Below, piece by piece: positions 45,850 to 56,409 of a stretch of 64,000 nucleotides of DNA. A program made the position numbers and the translations under genes. The notes below the pieces were generated by a model. The model searched no databases. It was not told the DNA's origin and saw nothing but the letters and a program-made list of their open reading frames with translations. Within the stretch, counting starts at the first letter, position 1, and each line of letters opens with the position of its first letter. The DNA lies in assembly GCA_016169945.1 (NCBI GenBank), contig JADLSH010000395.1:10382001-10446000 (forward strand). Direction: 5' to 3'. The DNA comes from Trachythela sp. YZ-2020 (lineage: Eukaryota > Cnidaria > Anthozoa > Malacalcyonacea > Clavulariidae).

Positions 45850-46837
45850 TGTGTACAAATACATTCTCTGGAAGAGTGTTCCACTATTCAGTAGTTCTTG
45901 GATAAAAAGATAGTCTATGGGCTTCAGTTTTACAGACAATTTGTTTAAAAGAGTGATCCTTGGTGTGTCTCCTTTTCCTGGTAAGTTGTTACAAGTTTTC
46001 ACACATATTTACAACAACGAGGCCCTTTACGATCTTGTATAATAATGTTACTTGTGCGATGGCTCTTCTTTTCTCCAATGTATCGCAACCGAGTTTGCAA
46101 TCATAGCTGTCACGCTCTCTTGGGGTTGATACCGAGACATTACCCAACAGGCTGCGTGCCTTTGCACCATTTCTACCCTGTGGCAACCATTACTCTCAAC
46201 ACCTTTCCTTGGGCCCGATATTTTGAACAATACTCCATCTTAGGTCTAAGAATGGTCTTATATGTTTCTCTTTTAGAGTCGGTGATCTTACCTTGAGATT
46301 TCTCTTTAGGAAACCAAGAGTCTTGTTACCTTTAGTCGTAATGTTCAAAATCCGAGTGTTATCTTTAGTCAAATACATTATACACACCAAGGTACTTTGA
46401 ACTGGTGGTTGTTCTCAATAGCACACCATGAAGAACATACTCATAATGTATGTCTTGTCTCTTCCGACTAATCGAAGAACCTTGCACTTCTCAGGGTTGA
46501 AGCTCATCTGCCAATCATGTTCCCATTCTTCCAATCTCTTCAGGTCTTCTTGCAGTTTGAGGGAGTCTTCTTGCAGTTTGAGGGAGTCTTCTTGCAGTTT
46601 GAGGGAGTCTTCTTTCGAGTTAATAGCCAAAAGTAGGGCTGTATCGTCTGCAAATAGGTGGACAGTTGAGGAGACATACTCTGGTAAGTCATTTATAAAT
46701 TTGATGGAATACTTTAATATACATAGATCTCTAAATGGGCTATTCCATTTAGTATCCGTGCCCCCCCCCCTATAGAGGACATTGGAATTCCTCAGGTGTA
46801 AGTAATTTTTGGAGTGGAATTCCTCAGGGGTAAGCAT
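45850..46837 (-). pseudogene. LINE ORF2 RT fragment, minus strand, with heptapeptide expansion
   Basis: From right to left on the minus strand: FINDLPEYVSSTVHLFADDTALLLAI (active site at about 46635), then EDSLKLQ repeated three times, LKRLEEWEHDWQMSFNPEKCKVLRL, LGFLKRNLKV (46300) and ERDSYDCKLGCDTLEKRRAIAQ (46090). This is the thumb and C-terminal region of a CR1-like LINE. Stops and frameshifts separate the blocks. Confidence 0.75.
46548..46617. repeat. 21-bp tandem repeat inside the RT fragment
   Basis: The unit GGAGTCTTCTTGCAGTTTGAG is present about three times, adding EDSLKLQ heptads without breaking the frame. Confidence 0.85.
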
Positions 46838-46915
46838 TTCTTGGATTGGAATTCCTCAGGGTAGACAGTCTTGGAATGGAATTCCTCAGGACAGGGGTAA
46901 ACATTTCTTGGAGTA
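46780..46915. repeat. About 40-bp imperfect tandem repeat
   Basis: TGGAATTCCTCAGG recurs four times, at roughly 30-40-base steps, with TAAGCATTTCTTGGA-like spacers. It adjoins the LINE fragment. Confidence 0.75.
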
Positions 46916-47171
46916 AAATGAAGAAGAATAGCCCAGTAGAGCTGTGTATCTTGATGGCTCTTATTTGAAGCTTGAAGTAGCCAATTAATGACAGGGATAG
47001 GCCTTTTGTGTATGATCGTAATATATTTAACTGTTGACTTTCCATTTAGTTACAAGTAAAATCGTCTGGCATTAGATACTAAGATACTATAAAAGTAGGT
47101 GCATTTAATGAGTATGGATAAAACCAATAATGTATAATGTTCTTCCTACAGACTTGCATGAAAGGAATTAA

Positions 47172-47629
47172 ATCTATGAAGATTCTAGCAGCGATGAAGA
47201 TATTGACGAAGATTTTGATGAAGAAGCTATTATAAAATACTACTTTGAACGTGGATTTACCTATGAGGAAATTATTATATTTCTTGCTGACCGTCATAAT
47301 CACAAGATTAGTTGCAGTACATTACTGAGACGACTTAAGGCATATGGTCTTGGAAGAAGATGGTTCTTAGACAGATTGGATTCGGACAACATCATAGCAA
47401 TTGGGAGGCAACATGTTCAAGAAATTATCAACAGGCCTGGGTCATCTGCAGGATACAGGACTATATGGCGTACATTGGAAATGGAAGGTTTACGTGTTCC
47501 ATGTATAATTGTCCAGGATATGCTAAAAGAGTTAGATCCTGAGGGTTCAAGGTTGAGAAAAGCCAGGTGGTTAAAGAGGAGGTCTTATCATAACTCAGGA
47601 CCAAATCAAGCATGGCACATGGATGGCTA
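47172..47629 (+). pseudogene. Integrase-type (rve) transposase, N-terminal part
   Basis: An acidic start (EDSSSDEDIDEDFDEE) is followed by a helix-turn-helix-like domain (IIKYYFERGFTYEEII..ISCSTLLRRLKAYGL) at 47230-47350. The linker RPGSSAGYRTIWRTLE follows, then the integrase core entry PNQAWHMDGY carrying the first catalytic Asp. Split at GGCTA by a 3.5-kb element; the frame resumes at 51129 as DKLKPFG. A candidate acceptor TTCCTACAG lies at 47150 but a stop follows it. Similar integrase-like proteins are widespread in cnidarian and fish genomes. Confidence 0.72.
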
Positions 47630-48059
47630 TAGGCCATAGGATGAGCATCCAAAAGATGCTTAGAAAACGGATTCCGTTGCACCCCTCGTGGAACTACATA
47701 ATTTTCACATGAATCAATAGATAAAAACTTACTTTATCAGAATCCGTTGCTCCCCAAGCAAAACAGGTGCACAATTGGGAAAAAAATCCCTCCAAAGTTT
47801 GCTATTTTCGCGCTTCGAAATATTCGAACATTTTGGTAGCAAATACGCATGCGCAGTCAGCAAAACTCGCACTGCGCACGCGCACAAACACACACATACT
47901 TCGAAGTGAAACACGCTTAGTTATGCAAAACAATCATGGCTGAAGATATTTATAAAACTCAAATATCCTCATGTTTTATGCATTTTTTATGGCGTTACGG
48001 AGCAACTTTGCAAAGTTACACGCCAAAGGCTCAAGAGATTTCTTGAGTGTAGGTCTAAA

Positions 48060-49740
48060 TAGGCCAAACTTAAGTGTCAACAAGCTGAAATAGCTAAGAA
48101 ATCGTACGAGAACATCGATGACGGATCTGTCAATTCATGGAATGGTACAATCATGAAATGCTCGAAGAGATTTTGTGATGAAGAGAAGATCCGTAGACAA
48201 CAGAGAAAAGAAGAAAAAGGAGAAGGAACTAGCTCTAAAACTGTAACTTCTACCGAAGAACCACATGTGGAAGTGGAGCCAAATAGCCAATAGAACCAAG
48301 GCGAAAAATTACACGTCAATCAGTCGTAGAACCTAATAAGACCCTGCCTAAAAGAAACGAGCATGTACTCCCAGAGATATGTATTATTTGTGGAAGAGAC
48401 GCCTCTTGGTTCTCACTAGACAAGGTATGGTCATTTTGACAGGTATATACTAGCGCAATGTGCACAACATTCTCAGGTTTGGTTTTAAAATATCTTGAAT
48501 TGTGATCAATTAAGTTTATTTAGGGTAAAGTAGTTTCTAATGCTACAAACATCCAACCTTGTTATTAGCAGATATTTAGTTTAATAATTTTGTTTTACAC
48601 CAGGTAACTAAGAAGAGAAGAAGAACCCCACTCATGTTGGCAGAAACAATTGATGCTGGTCTTCTATGTACACTCGTACAGCTGCCGAGAGAAACAATGA
48701 TGAACAGATACTTGTGCAAAGCCAGGGGAAAGACTGTGCGCTATCACAAAGTTTGCTACTGCAATTATACAAAATTTCTCACCAGAGAGACGAAGAAGCA
48801 ATCAGAGACTGAAAGATCTACATCAGTGTACGAGAAGTCTTATGATGTCTTCTGTAATGCATCAGTCAAATCCAAGCATGCCCATCCCCCCCGGGCCACC
48901 ATGGGGAATTTGACACTTTGGCTCCTCACTGGGGTGGGGGATTTGAAAGCTAATGTTAGCCCGGGGGTAGGGCATTAGAAAATTTTCTATTTTGAACCTA
49001 ATAAAACCATTTGGCCAAATAGAAAGACTTCGGCTTTGTGGTGCCAGTGTAGGTAAGTTTCGAACCGGGGGCCCTTCGTCTGGAAGCGTAGGCCCTTTGT
49101 CTGGAGCGGACGAAGGGTCTCCCGCTCAAAACGTCGTAGTTCTCGTTGCTCAAAGCTTAGACTTAATTTGGCTGCAATGTTCCACATTATTTTGCTCCTA
49201 ACAAAGCATGGTTTGTTCATACGGACACAATGCCAATTTGATATAGCTTTTTAACATATACAGTACATGTGTAAAAAATTATTAATATTTGCTATGTAGT
49301 TGTTTTGCCTTGTACCAACATTAACATGCTTATATTTTGTAATAATATCTGCTTTCAAAAGTGGAATAAGGTTCCCCGGGGTGGGGAATTTGCCACTGAC
49401 TTGTGGCCCCACCATGGGGCATTTTCACTTGTTTGTGACCTCACCGGGGGGCATTAGCACCATTTTTACAAAATTTGTCAAATTCCCGGGGGGGGGGGGG
49501 ATGGGCACACTTGGATTTGACTGATGCATAAGAAAGTAATGGAGACGGAGGTCATCGGAAGTAAGCAAATAAAGTATATGAAAGATTTGCTGGAGAAATT
49601 TATTATCATTGCTAAGGACACTGAGAATGTGGATGCATCTAAATATAGAACTTTTAAACTCAAGCAACGACTGATGAAAAGTTATCCCCAACTTGTGTTC
49701 TGTGTACCGAAAATGAGAAATGTTAGTGGGATTGTATAAT
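48060..49740 (+). pseudogene. Gene fragments inside the 3.5-kb element, YHxxCY-type domain
   Basis: Pieces: a lysine-rich stretch ending CSKRFCDEEKIRRQQRKEEK (48100-48290); CIICGRDASWFSLDK (48380-48425) with a GT donor; an acceptor at about 48604 and VTKKRRRTPLMLAETIDAG; then RGKTVRYHKVCYCNYTKFL (48730-48780). A G/C-rich MITE interrupts at 48856-49530, after which KYMKDLLEKFIIIAKDTENVDASKYR continues to 49737. The Cys/His pattern CxxC..YHxxCYxxYT is seen in many uncharacterised cnidarian transposon-linked proteins. Function not known. Confidence 0.5.
48856..49532. mobile_element. GC-rich MITE inside the gene fragment
   Basis: Inverted ends ATGCATCAGTCAAATCCAAG..TGCCCATCCCCCC at 48857-48895 and its complement at 49493-49529. 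Both ends carry several CCCCGGGG and GGGGAATTTG blocks. The interior includes CGAAGGGCC-type repeats at 49070-49110. The target duplication is not clear. Confidence 0.6.
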
Positions 49741-50265
49741 TATGTGGAAAATTTGGATTCTTCTGAAGTTCTGAATTGGTTGAGGAACATATGTCAAATA
49801 AGTCTGAAAACAACGATGAAGAGAGCTGTACCATTGATGATGATGATCTGAATTCCAACACAGAAACTGAGGGAAATTCTAAATCGTTCCTTGCTATTCT
49901 AGATAGTGGCTAAATACCAACTTATGTCACAATATAATATATGTAATAGTTAAAATACAAGAAGTAGAACTTTACCAGACAAAAGCCAGGACAGCTTATT
50001 GTAGAATACATGCAATCTCGTTTTGAGCGTAGGCCCTTGGCCAGGATCCAATAAGTGGGATTTTATTGCACTGATGAAAATCTGGGTTCAAGGATGATTT
50101 CTTTCAATTATAGATAGTTATGATGAAATTATGGATTTTATATTTCCTCCCAATTGATCTTTTTTTCATGATGAATTTCGAGTTGGTGCCTGGGACATGT
50201 TTCTTTCAATTAGAGGTTTTCCTAGGAGTTTATATAAATATCCCTTAAAGCCCGGGACCAACTGG

Positions 50266-50512
50266 GAAACATTGTTGCGCAAAGGTATTTGTCATATTAT
50301 TTGTCTTACCAATGTTTCGGTTGTCCTACCAGCGTCGGCAAACGGAGAAAGGGTGTTTCATCAAATGTTTCTGAATTTAGTATGAAATAATTTTGCTTTC
50401 TGGGAATCAAATTTTGTTTCTGCAGTAAAAGCCAATGTTTCCAGATGTGGGAGACAGGGAAACATTTGAGCAAACATTGAAAATCACAAATATTTCTGCG
50501 ACAATGTTTCTT
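50266..50512. mobile_element. Small MITE with GAAACATTGT ends
   Basis: Left end GAAACATTGTTGCGCAAA; the right end on the minus strand is GAAACATTGTCGCAGAAA. About 245 bases, noncoding. Confidence 0.5.
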
Positions 50513-51128
50513 ACGTTTGGCCAAGACTTTAGTTTAGTGAAATATTTAATTTGTTCCTTGATCGTGTGAATTGTATGTATATTTATATATTCTCCGTCCT
50601 ATTTGATAATTGATACAGGTGGGTTTTTACCTCGCACAAATTTGTATTGAATTAGGATGTTGATAAGTAGATAAGTTAAAACGGTATTTTGAAACAACAG
50701 CCAATGAATTGAAGTGATTTAGCATATGGGCAAGCAAAATGTACAATGTGTTTTAAACAATATTTAATGTGTGTGTTTTATTCGTCAATATTACAAGGTT
50801 TGATCTGTATTCTGTGATTTTATTTTGTTGTTTTTACTGGGGAAATCGGGGAAAACCCACAGGGAAAATCCATTTTTCTGTCTGCGCGTGCGCAGTGCGA
50901 GTTTGGCTGACATGCGCATGCGTATTTGCTACCAAAACAATGGCGATTCGAATATTTCGAAGCACGAAAATAGCAAACTTTGGAGGGATTTTTTTCCCAA
51001 TTGTGCACCTGTTTCGTTTGGGGAGCAAAGATAAAGTAAGTTTTTATCTATTGATTCATGTGAAAATTACGTAGTTCCACGAGGGGTGCAACGGAATTGC
51101 ATCTTTTGGATGCTCATCCTAAGGCCTA

Positions 51129-51690
51129 CTATGACAAACTGAAACCCTTTGGCTTGCCCATCCATGGAGCAATTGACGGATATGTGGCTTCCCCTCGAAA
51201 CCAGAGAATTGAAGGATGGTGGTCATTTTATGCACGTAATAGATCAACATGGTGGCGAAACTATTTTAAAGATTTAGAATCTGAAGGTGTGTTGGATTCT
51301 TCTTCTGAACTAAGCATGAGTTGTATCTGGTACTGTTTCGCAAAGGTTTTGCAAGAGGATCTTGACATGGTCAAAGGGCACTGGAACACCCACAGAATAA
51401 GGAGGTCCAGGTACAACACAGTGTCTGGTAGACCAGATTCGCTTTACTTTCTGCCAGAGCTTCATGGTGCCATAGGAAACCTTCTGTTAATGGTTCCCCA
51501 AGCAGAAATAGATTATACAGCAGAGCATATAGTTAATGTAAATGATTTCGACAAATATCAAGATTATTTTGATCATGCAAGGAGTGCTCTTGGATTGAGT
51601 CTGCCACATAGCTGGCAAGAAGCAGACAGTCTCTACAGAAGGCTTATGACAGTAGTAGTCGGCCGGCCAAATATCAAAAAGTGCCTCTAA
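51129..51690 (+). pseudogene. Integrase-type transposase, C-terminal part, catalytic block deleted
   Basis: Reads DKLKPFGLPIHGAIDG and then directly YVASPRNQRIEGWWSFY. Members of this family as I know them have about 50-60 residues between these motifs, including the second catalytic Asp; here they are missing in frame. The third acidic residue (RIEGWW) remains. The rest, to the stop at 51690, is the family C-terminal domain (WNTHRIRRSRY; YFLPELHGA). The last codons run into a foldback element. Confidence 0.72.
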
Positions 51691-53249
51691 AAACGTTTGA
51701 TGGCAACTTCGTGTTAGAAGCTGGCAACAAACGTATTCATACTCAGATAGATGTGGAGAAAAAGGTTTGAGTTGTTGCCAAGCCGAAAAATGAATTTAAG
51801 TGAAAAATCGCGAGTTTTTAGGCCGCCTTCCCGCAACGTCGCGGCAACTAAATTTCAAACGATTGCCGAAAATTACGTTGCTATGCTACAAGTTTCTTTA
51901 CTCTGATTGGTCATCAATAACGCTCACCTAATTAATCAACCAATGAGCGAACGTAAAAGTGTGTGCATTTCCGGTTTTTGTATTCGCGATGTAAACAAAC
52001 TAGGAAGAAATTTGCAAAATCTATGATTTCAGCGATATTTAGGTAAGATTTTTCGTGTTAAAGCTATATATATTCCGTAAACATATTGTACTTTGTTCAG
52101 TGACACTGATTTGGCCATGGTGTGTCAAATTTATTTTATTCTTGTGCCAAAATTCGTACTTCTAGTTAGATTCTACTTGTATAGTACTTGCCTTTCTAGG
52201 ACATTTGAGTGTTCATAGTTGTCTAGATTAATAAACACAATCTAATTCACAGATTACAGCTAATAGAAAATATACACAACTGATATATTTTGCCGTAAAC
52301 TTAGTGCGATTATATATTAGAAACGCACATAATTCAAGACTATATATTTCATTTGCCATATAAAATCCATAAAGCAACTTGGAGTAAACTAGACTTGGCC
52401 AGTGTTACTCTATAATTTTGAGGAAAACAACTATTACAGGCTAATTTGAACTAAAAGCTGGCTTTATAAAAGTCTATACAAGACTGTCAAAAAAGAATAC
52501 AATATAAATTGACAGGAGCAGGTCATTGGCATTACCATGCAAGCATGCACAGTGTCGGTGATTATTATTATTGTAGTAAATTATGCTACAGTAGATTGGA
52601 AATATGATATTTTGTTGACCTATTAACTCTTAAACATGACAGAGACGGAATCTTTATATTACAAAATTTAGACAGAATAAAGTCACAAACGAATTCAACC
52701 CTACTAAACTCGCAAATAAATTGCATTGACTTCATGAACCCAACTAATTTGGAACGTATTACCAAAAAAATGCATGTGAATGTTTTGCAAAAGAAACGCC
52801 GATTATATTGCTGCAAATGTCTACCAAATCTTAGTTTATGTTTCACCATATTAGCATCGATAAATATATTATAATTTAGCATTTATTTTTGTAAATTTTC
52901 AGCATTCAATAGTATAATTTGATTCTGGCTGTATTTAAACATTGGAAAATACTTGACAAAATAGTCAAAGTATTGGCACAACAATAAAATAAATTTGACA
53001 CACTATGGCCAAGTCAGTGTCGCTGATTGAAGTACAATATGTTTATGGAGTGTAGATGGCTTTAACACGAAAAAAGTTACCTAAATATCGCTGAAATCGT
53101 AAAATTTTGCAAGTTATTCAGTCGATCTTTGCAGTTTGTTTATGCCGTGAATACAAAAACCGGAAGTGCACACACTTTTACTTTCGCTCATTGGTCGACT
53201 AACTAAGCGAACGTTATTGATGACCAATCAGAACAAAGAAACTTGTAGC

Positions 53250-53586
53250 CAGGGCCATATCTACGGGGTTTGAATTTGGAGATTTGAGTCGGCACAAAAC
53301 AATACAAGTCGGCACAAAACAAGTTGGCACAAAACAAGTCGGCACAAAACAAGTCGGCACAAAGAATAGAAAAAGGGTTGTTTTTTTTTAGTAAGTAAAT
53401 GTTTTTGCAAGAACAAACGTATTTATTGGTTAAATAGTAATATAACAACGTTAGTAGTCCGGGAAAAAATTTTTTAACCCCCCCCCCCCAATGACAAGAA
53501 ACATTTTAAATAGTCAGTACAAGTTCGTTTGGCAGTCGGTTGAAACCACCTTACACCCCCTGGATAATTTTCTGAGTACGGGCCTG
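53250..53586. mobile_element. 337-bp hAT MITE with internal 15-bp repeats
   Basis: Ends CAGGGCCATA and, on the minus strand, CAGGCCCGTA; flanked by the 8-bp duplication CTTGTAGC (53242-53249 and 53587-53594). The other arm of the foldback shows the empty site. The interior has five GTCGGCACAAAACAA-type units and a C run at 53480-53489. Noncoding. Confidence 0.9.
53289..53363. repeat. 15-bp minisatellite
   Basis: Five units of GTCGGCACAAAACAA with small changes, inside the hAT MITE. Confidence 0.88.
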
Positions 53587-53951
53587 CTTGTAGCATAGCA
53601 ACGTGATTTTAGGCAATCGTTTGAAGTTTACTTGCCACGACGTTGCAGGAAGGCAGCCTAAAAACTCTCGATTTTTCACATAAAAATTCATTTTTCGGCT
53701 TGGCAACAACTCCAACCTTTTTCTCTACATCTTTCTGAGTATGAATATGTTTGTTGCCAGCTTCTAACACGAAGTTGCCATCAACTTGCACCGTTCGATA
53801 GCTTGGCCGGTCGACTATAGCTCAAAATGGAGCTTGAATAATTAATAATCAGTTTTAACTGAAAAATATATGTTTCTTGAAATATATTCCCATGATTCAG
53901 CTTTACCTCCAGAACTTTCAACCCATTAATTTATCTGCCAGGTAGTACAGT

Positions 53952-54425
53952 CAAGCCTGGTTTTTATTTAGTCGTAACTGTCATGAACAAGTCGTTTTCG
54001 ACTATGTGAAGTAGTCTGGATGATCCCGTCTTTTGTGTGTGTGTGTGTGTGTTTGCATGCCATGCAAATCAGTCTCTACAATGGTCTATTGACACTCTAT
54101 TACATCAATCAGTTTGATGCATTCATGACTAAACGAAAACCAGGCTTAAATCACCTGGTGTTAGAAAAAGTGAAATCTTAGAATGGGCAAACCTGAGCAT
54201 TGTCAACTATTTCACTAGACATAAGCATAAGAGTTCAAATGTTCTGACTTAAACACAAGCAATCATGCCAAAGCAGGAAGTGAAATAGCTGGATCTATAT
54301 CGTCTTTTGTGTTACTGTTTGCATGTATATGCAAACTCAGTCACTACTATGGTCTATCAACACTCTATTACATCCGTCAGCTTGATGTGTTCATGACAGT
54401 TACGACTAAATGGAAACCAGGCTTT
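53952..54425. mobile_element. Two diverged copies of a small TIR element
   Basis: AAGCCTGGTTT..TTTAGTCGTAACTGTCATGAAC at 53952-53989; its complement ends copy 1 at about 54150 and again ends copy 2 at 54390-54425. Both share TCTATTACATC and GTTTGCATG..ATGCAAA. Probably a tandem or nested pair of one MITE; the left end of copy 2 is worn. Confidence 0.6.
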
Positions 54426-54429
54426 AATG

Positions 54430-55015
54430 AGTTAACAATTAAGAGACACTAGCAGATTTTTTTCAGCCCAATAAGTTGCAATGGCATTTCTCTTCCACTG
54501 ACAAATATAATAGCATGGTGTTAGAATATCTGCACATTGCTGGCAAATGGATAAATTATCTTCAATACATGATTGTGTAACAAATTGATCTACGAACAAT
54601 ATTTCTTCTAGCCAAAATACTGAACTTTATATTTGTCTGTTCAAACTACAGTAAATTATGTAAAAAATCAAATGTCACACAGTAAACATAAGTGGATGCA
54701 AAATAAGTTGGATTTCACCATTTGTGATTAGTCTACATTGCATTTGCAACATACAAGTAATAACGTACATTAACCCCATAACATTTATCAAATAAATAAT
54801 ATCAATAATATTTGCATTGTCACAATGGAAACATTCATTTTGTTATAATGTACATAATTATGCGGAGCATTGATCACTGCTTTTTTATATCCTACTGTCC
54901 CACAACAGGCCCACAACAGGTTAAATTGCACATGCTTTTTCAAAAGTCTGTCCTTTGGAAATAGCCACCATGAAAACTTTGTTAAACTCTTCAACTGTTT
55001 TCATATGAGCAACGG
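54430..55015. other. Noncoding stretch
   Basis: AT-rich, no recognised gene. The short minus frame at 54788-54994 may be decayed downstream sequence of the fragment at 55020-55502. Confidence 0.35.
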
Positions 55016-55019
55016 GAAA

Positions 55020-55502
55020 TTAAATTTCTCTGGAACAAGCTCCAACTGTTGGATAGCAGATGCGATGGTTTGGATTATACACCGCACAATCATGATTGAA
55101 TGTGAACGGTTCCTTTGGTGATCCTGGTATGAAGACTGCCTGCTGTCCATCCTCGTACAACAGGTGGTATTGTCGACTCTCATCATACAGATCACTGTGA
55201 AAATTCGCTCAGCTTCTCCACGCAATATGGTGTAAGTAGAATTTATTGCGACTCGTATTGGTATCTTCTTTCCTCTCGTCCTTTGAGTCTCAGCTCTTTT
55301 TCGCACCATTCCATTAGTCCCACATAAATCACAACATTTTCTATCTTTTTTTTCTTATTATCAACTGAATTTGACACTCTGTCTTTCCATTCCTTACCTT
55401 TGCTCTTTCTATAATTGGCAAAATATTTCACTGGCACACTAGTACTTGTAGATGGACGTTCCTCACATGTTGTCTTTTTCACTTGTTTATTTGTTGAACA
55501 AC
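55020..55502 (-). pseudogene. Fragment of an uncharacterised gene, two frameshifts
   Basis: The exon begins after TTTTTTAG (55504-55503, minus strand) with CSTNKQVKKTTCEERP. It continues NVVIYVGLMEWCEKELRLKG, shifts frame near 55270 to KKIPIRVAINSTYTILRGEAERIF, then shifts again in a T run near 55192 to HSDLYDESRQYHLLYEDGQ and AVFIPGSPKEPFT, ending at 55020. The three pieces join in a single protein-like order. I have the impression of a recurrent cnidarian multi-copy family but cannot name it or its function. Confidence 0.5.
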
Positions 55503-55509
55503 CTAAAAA

Positions 55510-56240
55510 ATAGAACAGTCACCACACTTAACACCAAGGCATTTTGGAGCTAAATATTAGCTTTAACAGCTCAATTTAACCTGAATGCATAACAAGGTAT
55601 TATTTGAGACAAAATGTAAACAAAATATGTGTGTTAGCAGAACGGACTTGACGGCCCTTTAATTAATACTGTGATTTAAAGATTAATGGATCATAGTAGC
55701 CAGGCTGACTAACAAGAAGCTGGATTGCCCTTGTATATTGTTTACATTTCACAGTGTATGGTTTATTTGACCTAATATCATTGAAAAAATACAAAACAAA
55801 TTATAAATTTATGAAATTAAGTATTCATAAATTAAGAACTTCTGAATTAGTTTCCAGCAGTGAAGGAGTATTTTCCAAATTAAGAGATTATTTTCTAAAA
55901 TATAATTGTTCTGCCAAAATCATGTAGGAATTTCTTGCTTATGCTTTGCTGGGAGCAAATAGGGGACTGGTCCTAAAGTACAGGGGACGTTAGCTGGAAA
56001 AAAGGGCTATCAAATATGCAGGTGCTAAATGGGGTGGCCTATAAAAAAATTTAATACAAGATAGGGGGTGGGCCAGAGTAAATTTGTATATTTTCTACTC
56101 AAAAAGGAATCCTACATAATACATTTATTTTTTGTGTGGGTTTTTTCTGCTTAGCTCAAAACAAACAATGCCCAATATGACTTAAAAATAGGCATATACC
56201 AAATAATATAAATTGTGCAATATACTGTACCAGTGAATGG
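55510..56240. other. Noncoding stretch
   Basis: AT-rich with two G-rich patches (55970-56080). Nothing recognised. Confidence 0.4.
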
Positions 56241-56409
56241 CCACTACTTTTGAATATGCCTGAACGATGAAATGTCATATAAGGTCAGTGTTGATTGCTA
56301 TAAACCAATGAAAATCCGCCATCTAGGCAATGACATCACGAGGAATCGATTGCCGGTACTTTCAATATGCTAGGGTGCAAAGTTGCAGAGATTTTAGGTT
56401 CCGAAGTTG

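Larger units (their letters stand above)
47630..51128. mobile_element. 3.5-kb TIR element with 3-bp duplication CTA
   Basis: Ends TAGGCCATAGGATGAGCATCC (left) and TAGGCCTTAGGATGAGCATCC (right, minus strand) with about 250 bases of inverted repeat, flanked by CTA (47627-47629 and 51129-51131). Removing it and one CTA restores the integrase frame. A 3-bp duplication fits PIF/Harbinger or Academ-like groups. The interior holds pieces of a protein-coding gene and two smaller MITEs. Confidence 0.85.
51660..53815. mobile_element. Foldback element with about 0.5-kb arms
   Basis: Left arm about 51660-52150 and right arm about 52970-53815 are inverted copies (TTGATGGCAACTTCGTGTTAG; TTGGCCATGGTGTGTCAAATTT against their complements). 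The loop 52150-52970 has no gene. The right arm is longer because of a 337-bp hAT MITE. The outer tips are near GGCCGGCCAA on the left and TTGGCCGGTC on the right. The target duplication was not established. Confidence 0.8.

Noticed and set aside
46428..46775. Plus frame with repeated RESSCSL
   Set aside because: Shadow of the minus-strand LINE RT with EDSLKLQ repeats.
53289..53363. CRISPR-like array
   Set aside because: Contiguous 15-bp units without spacers, inside a eukaryotic MITE.
53203..53448. Minus frame with repeated ADLFCADLF
   Set aside because: Produced by the 15-bp minisatellite in a MITE.
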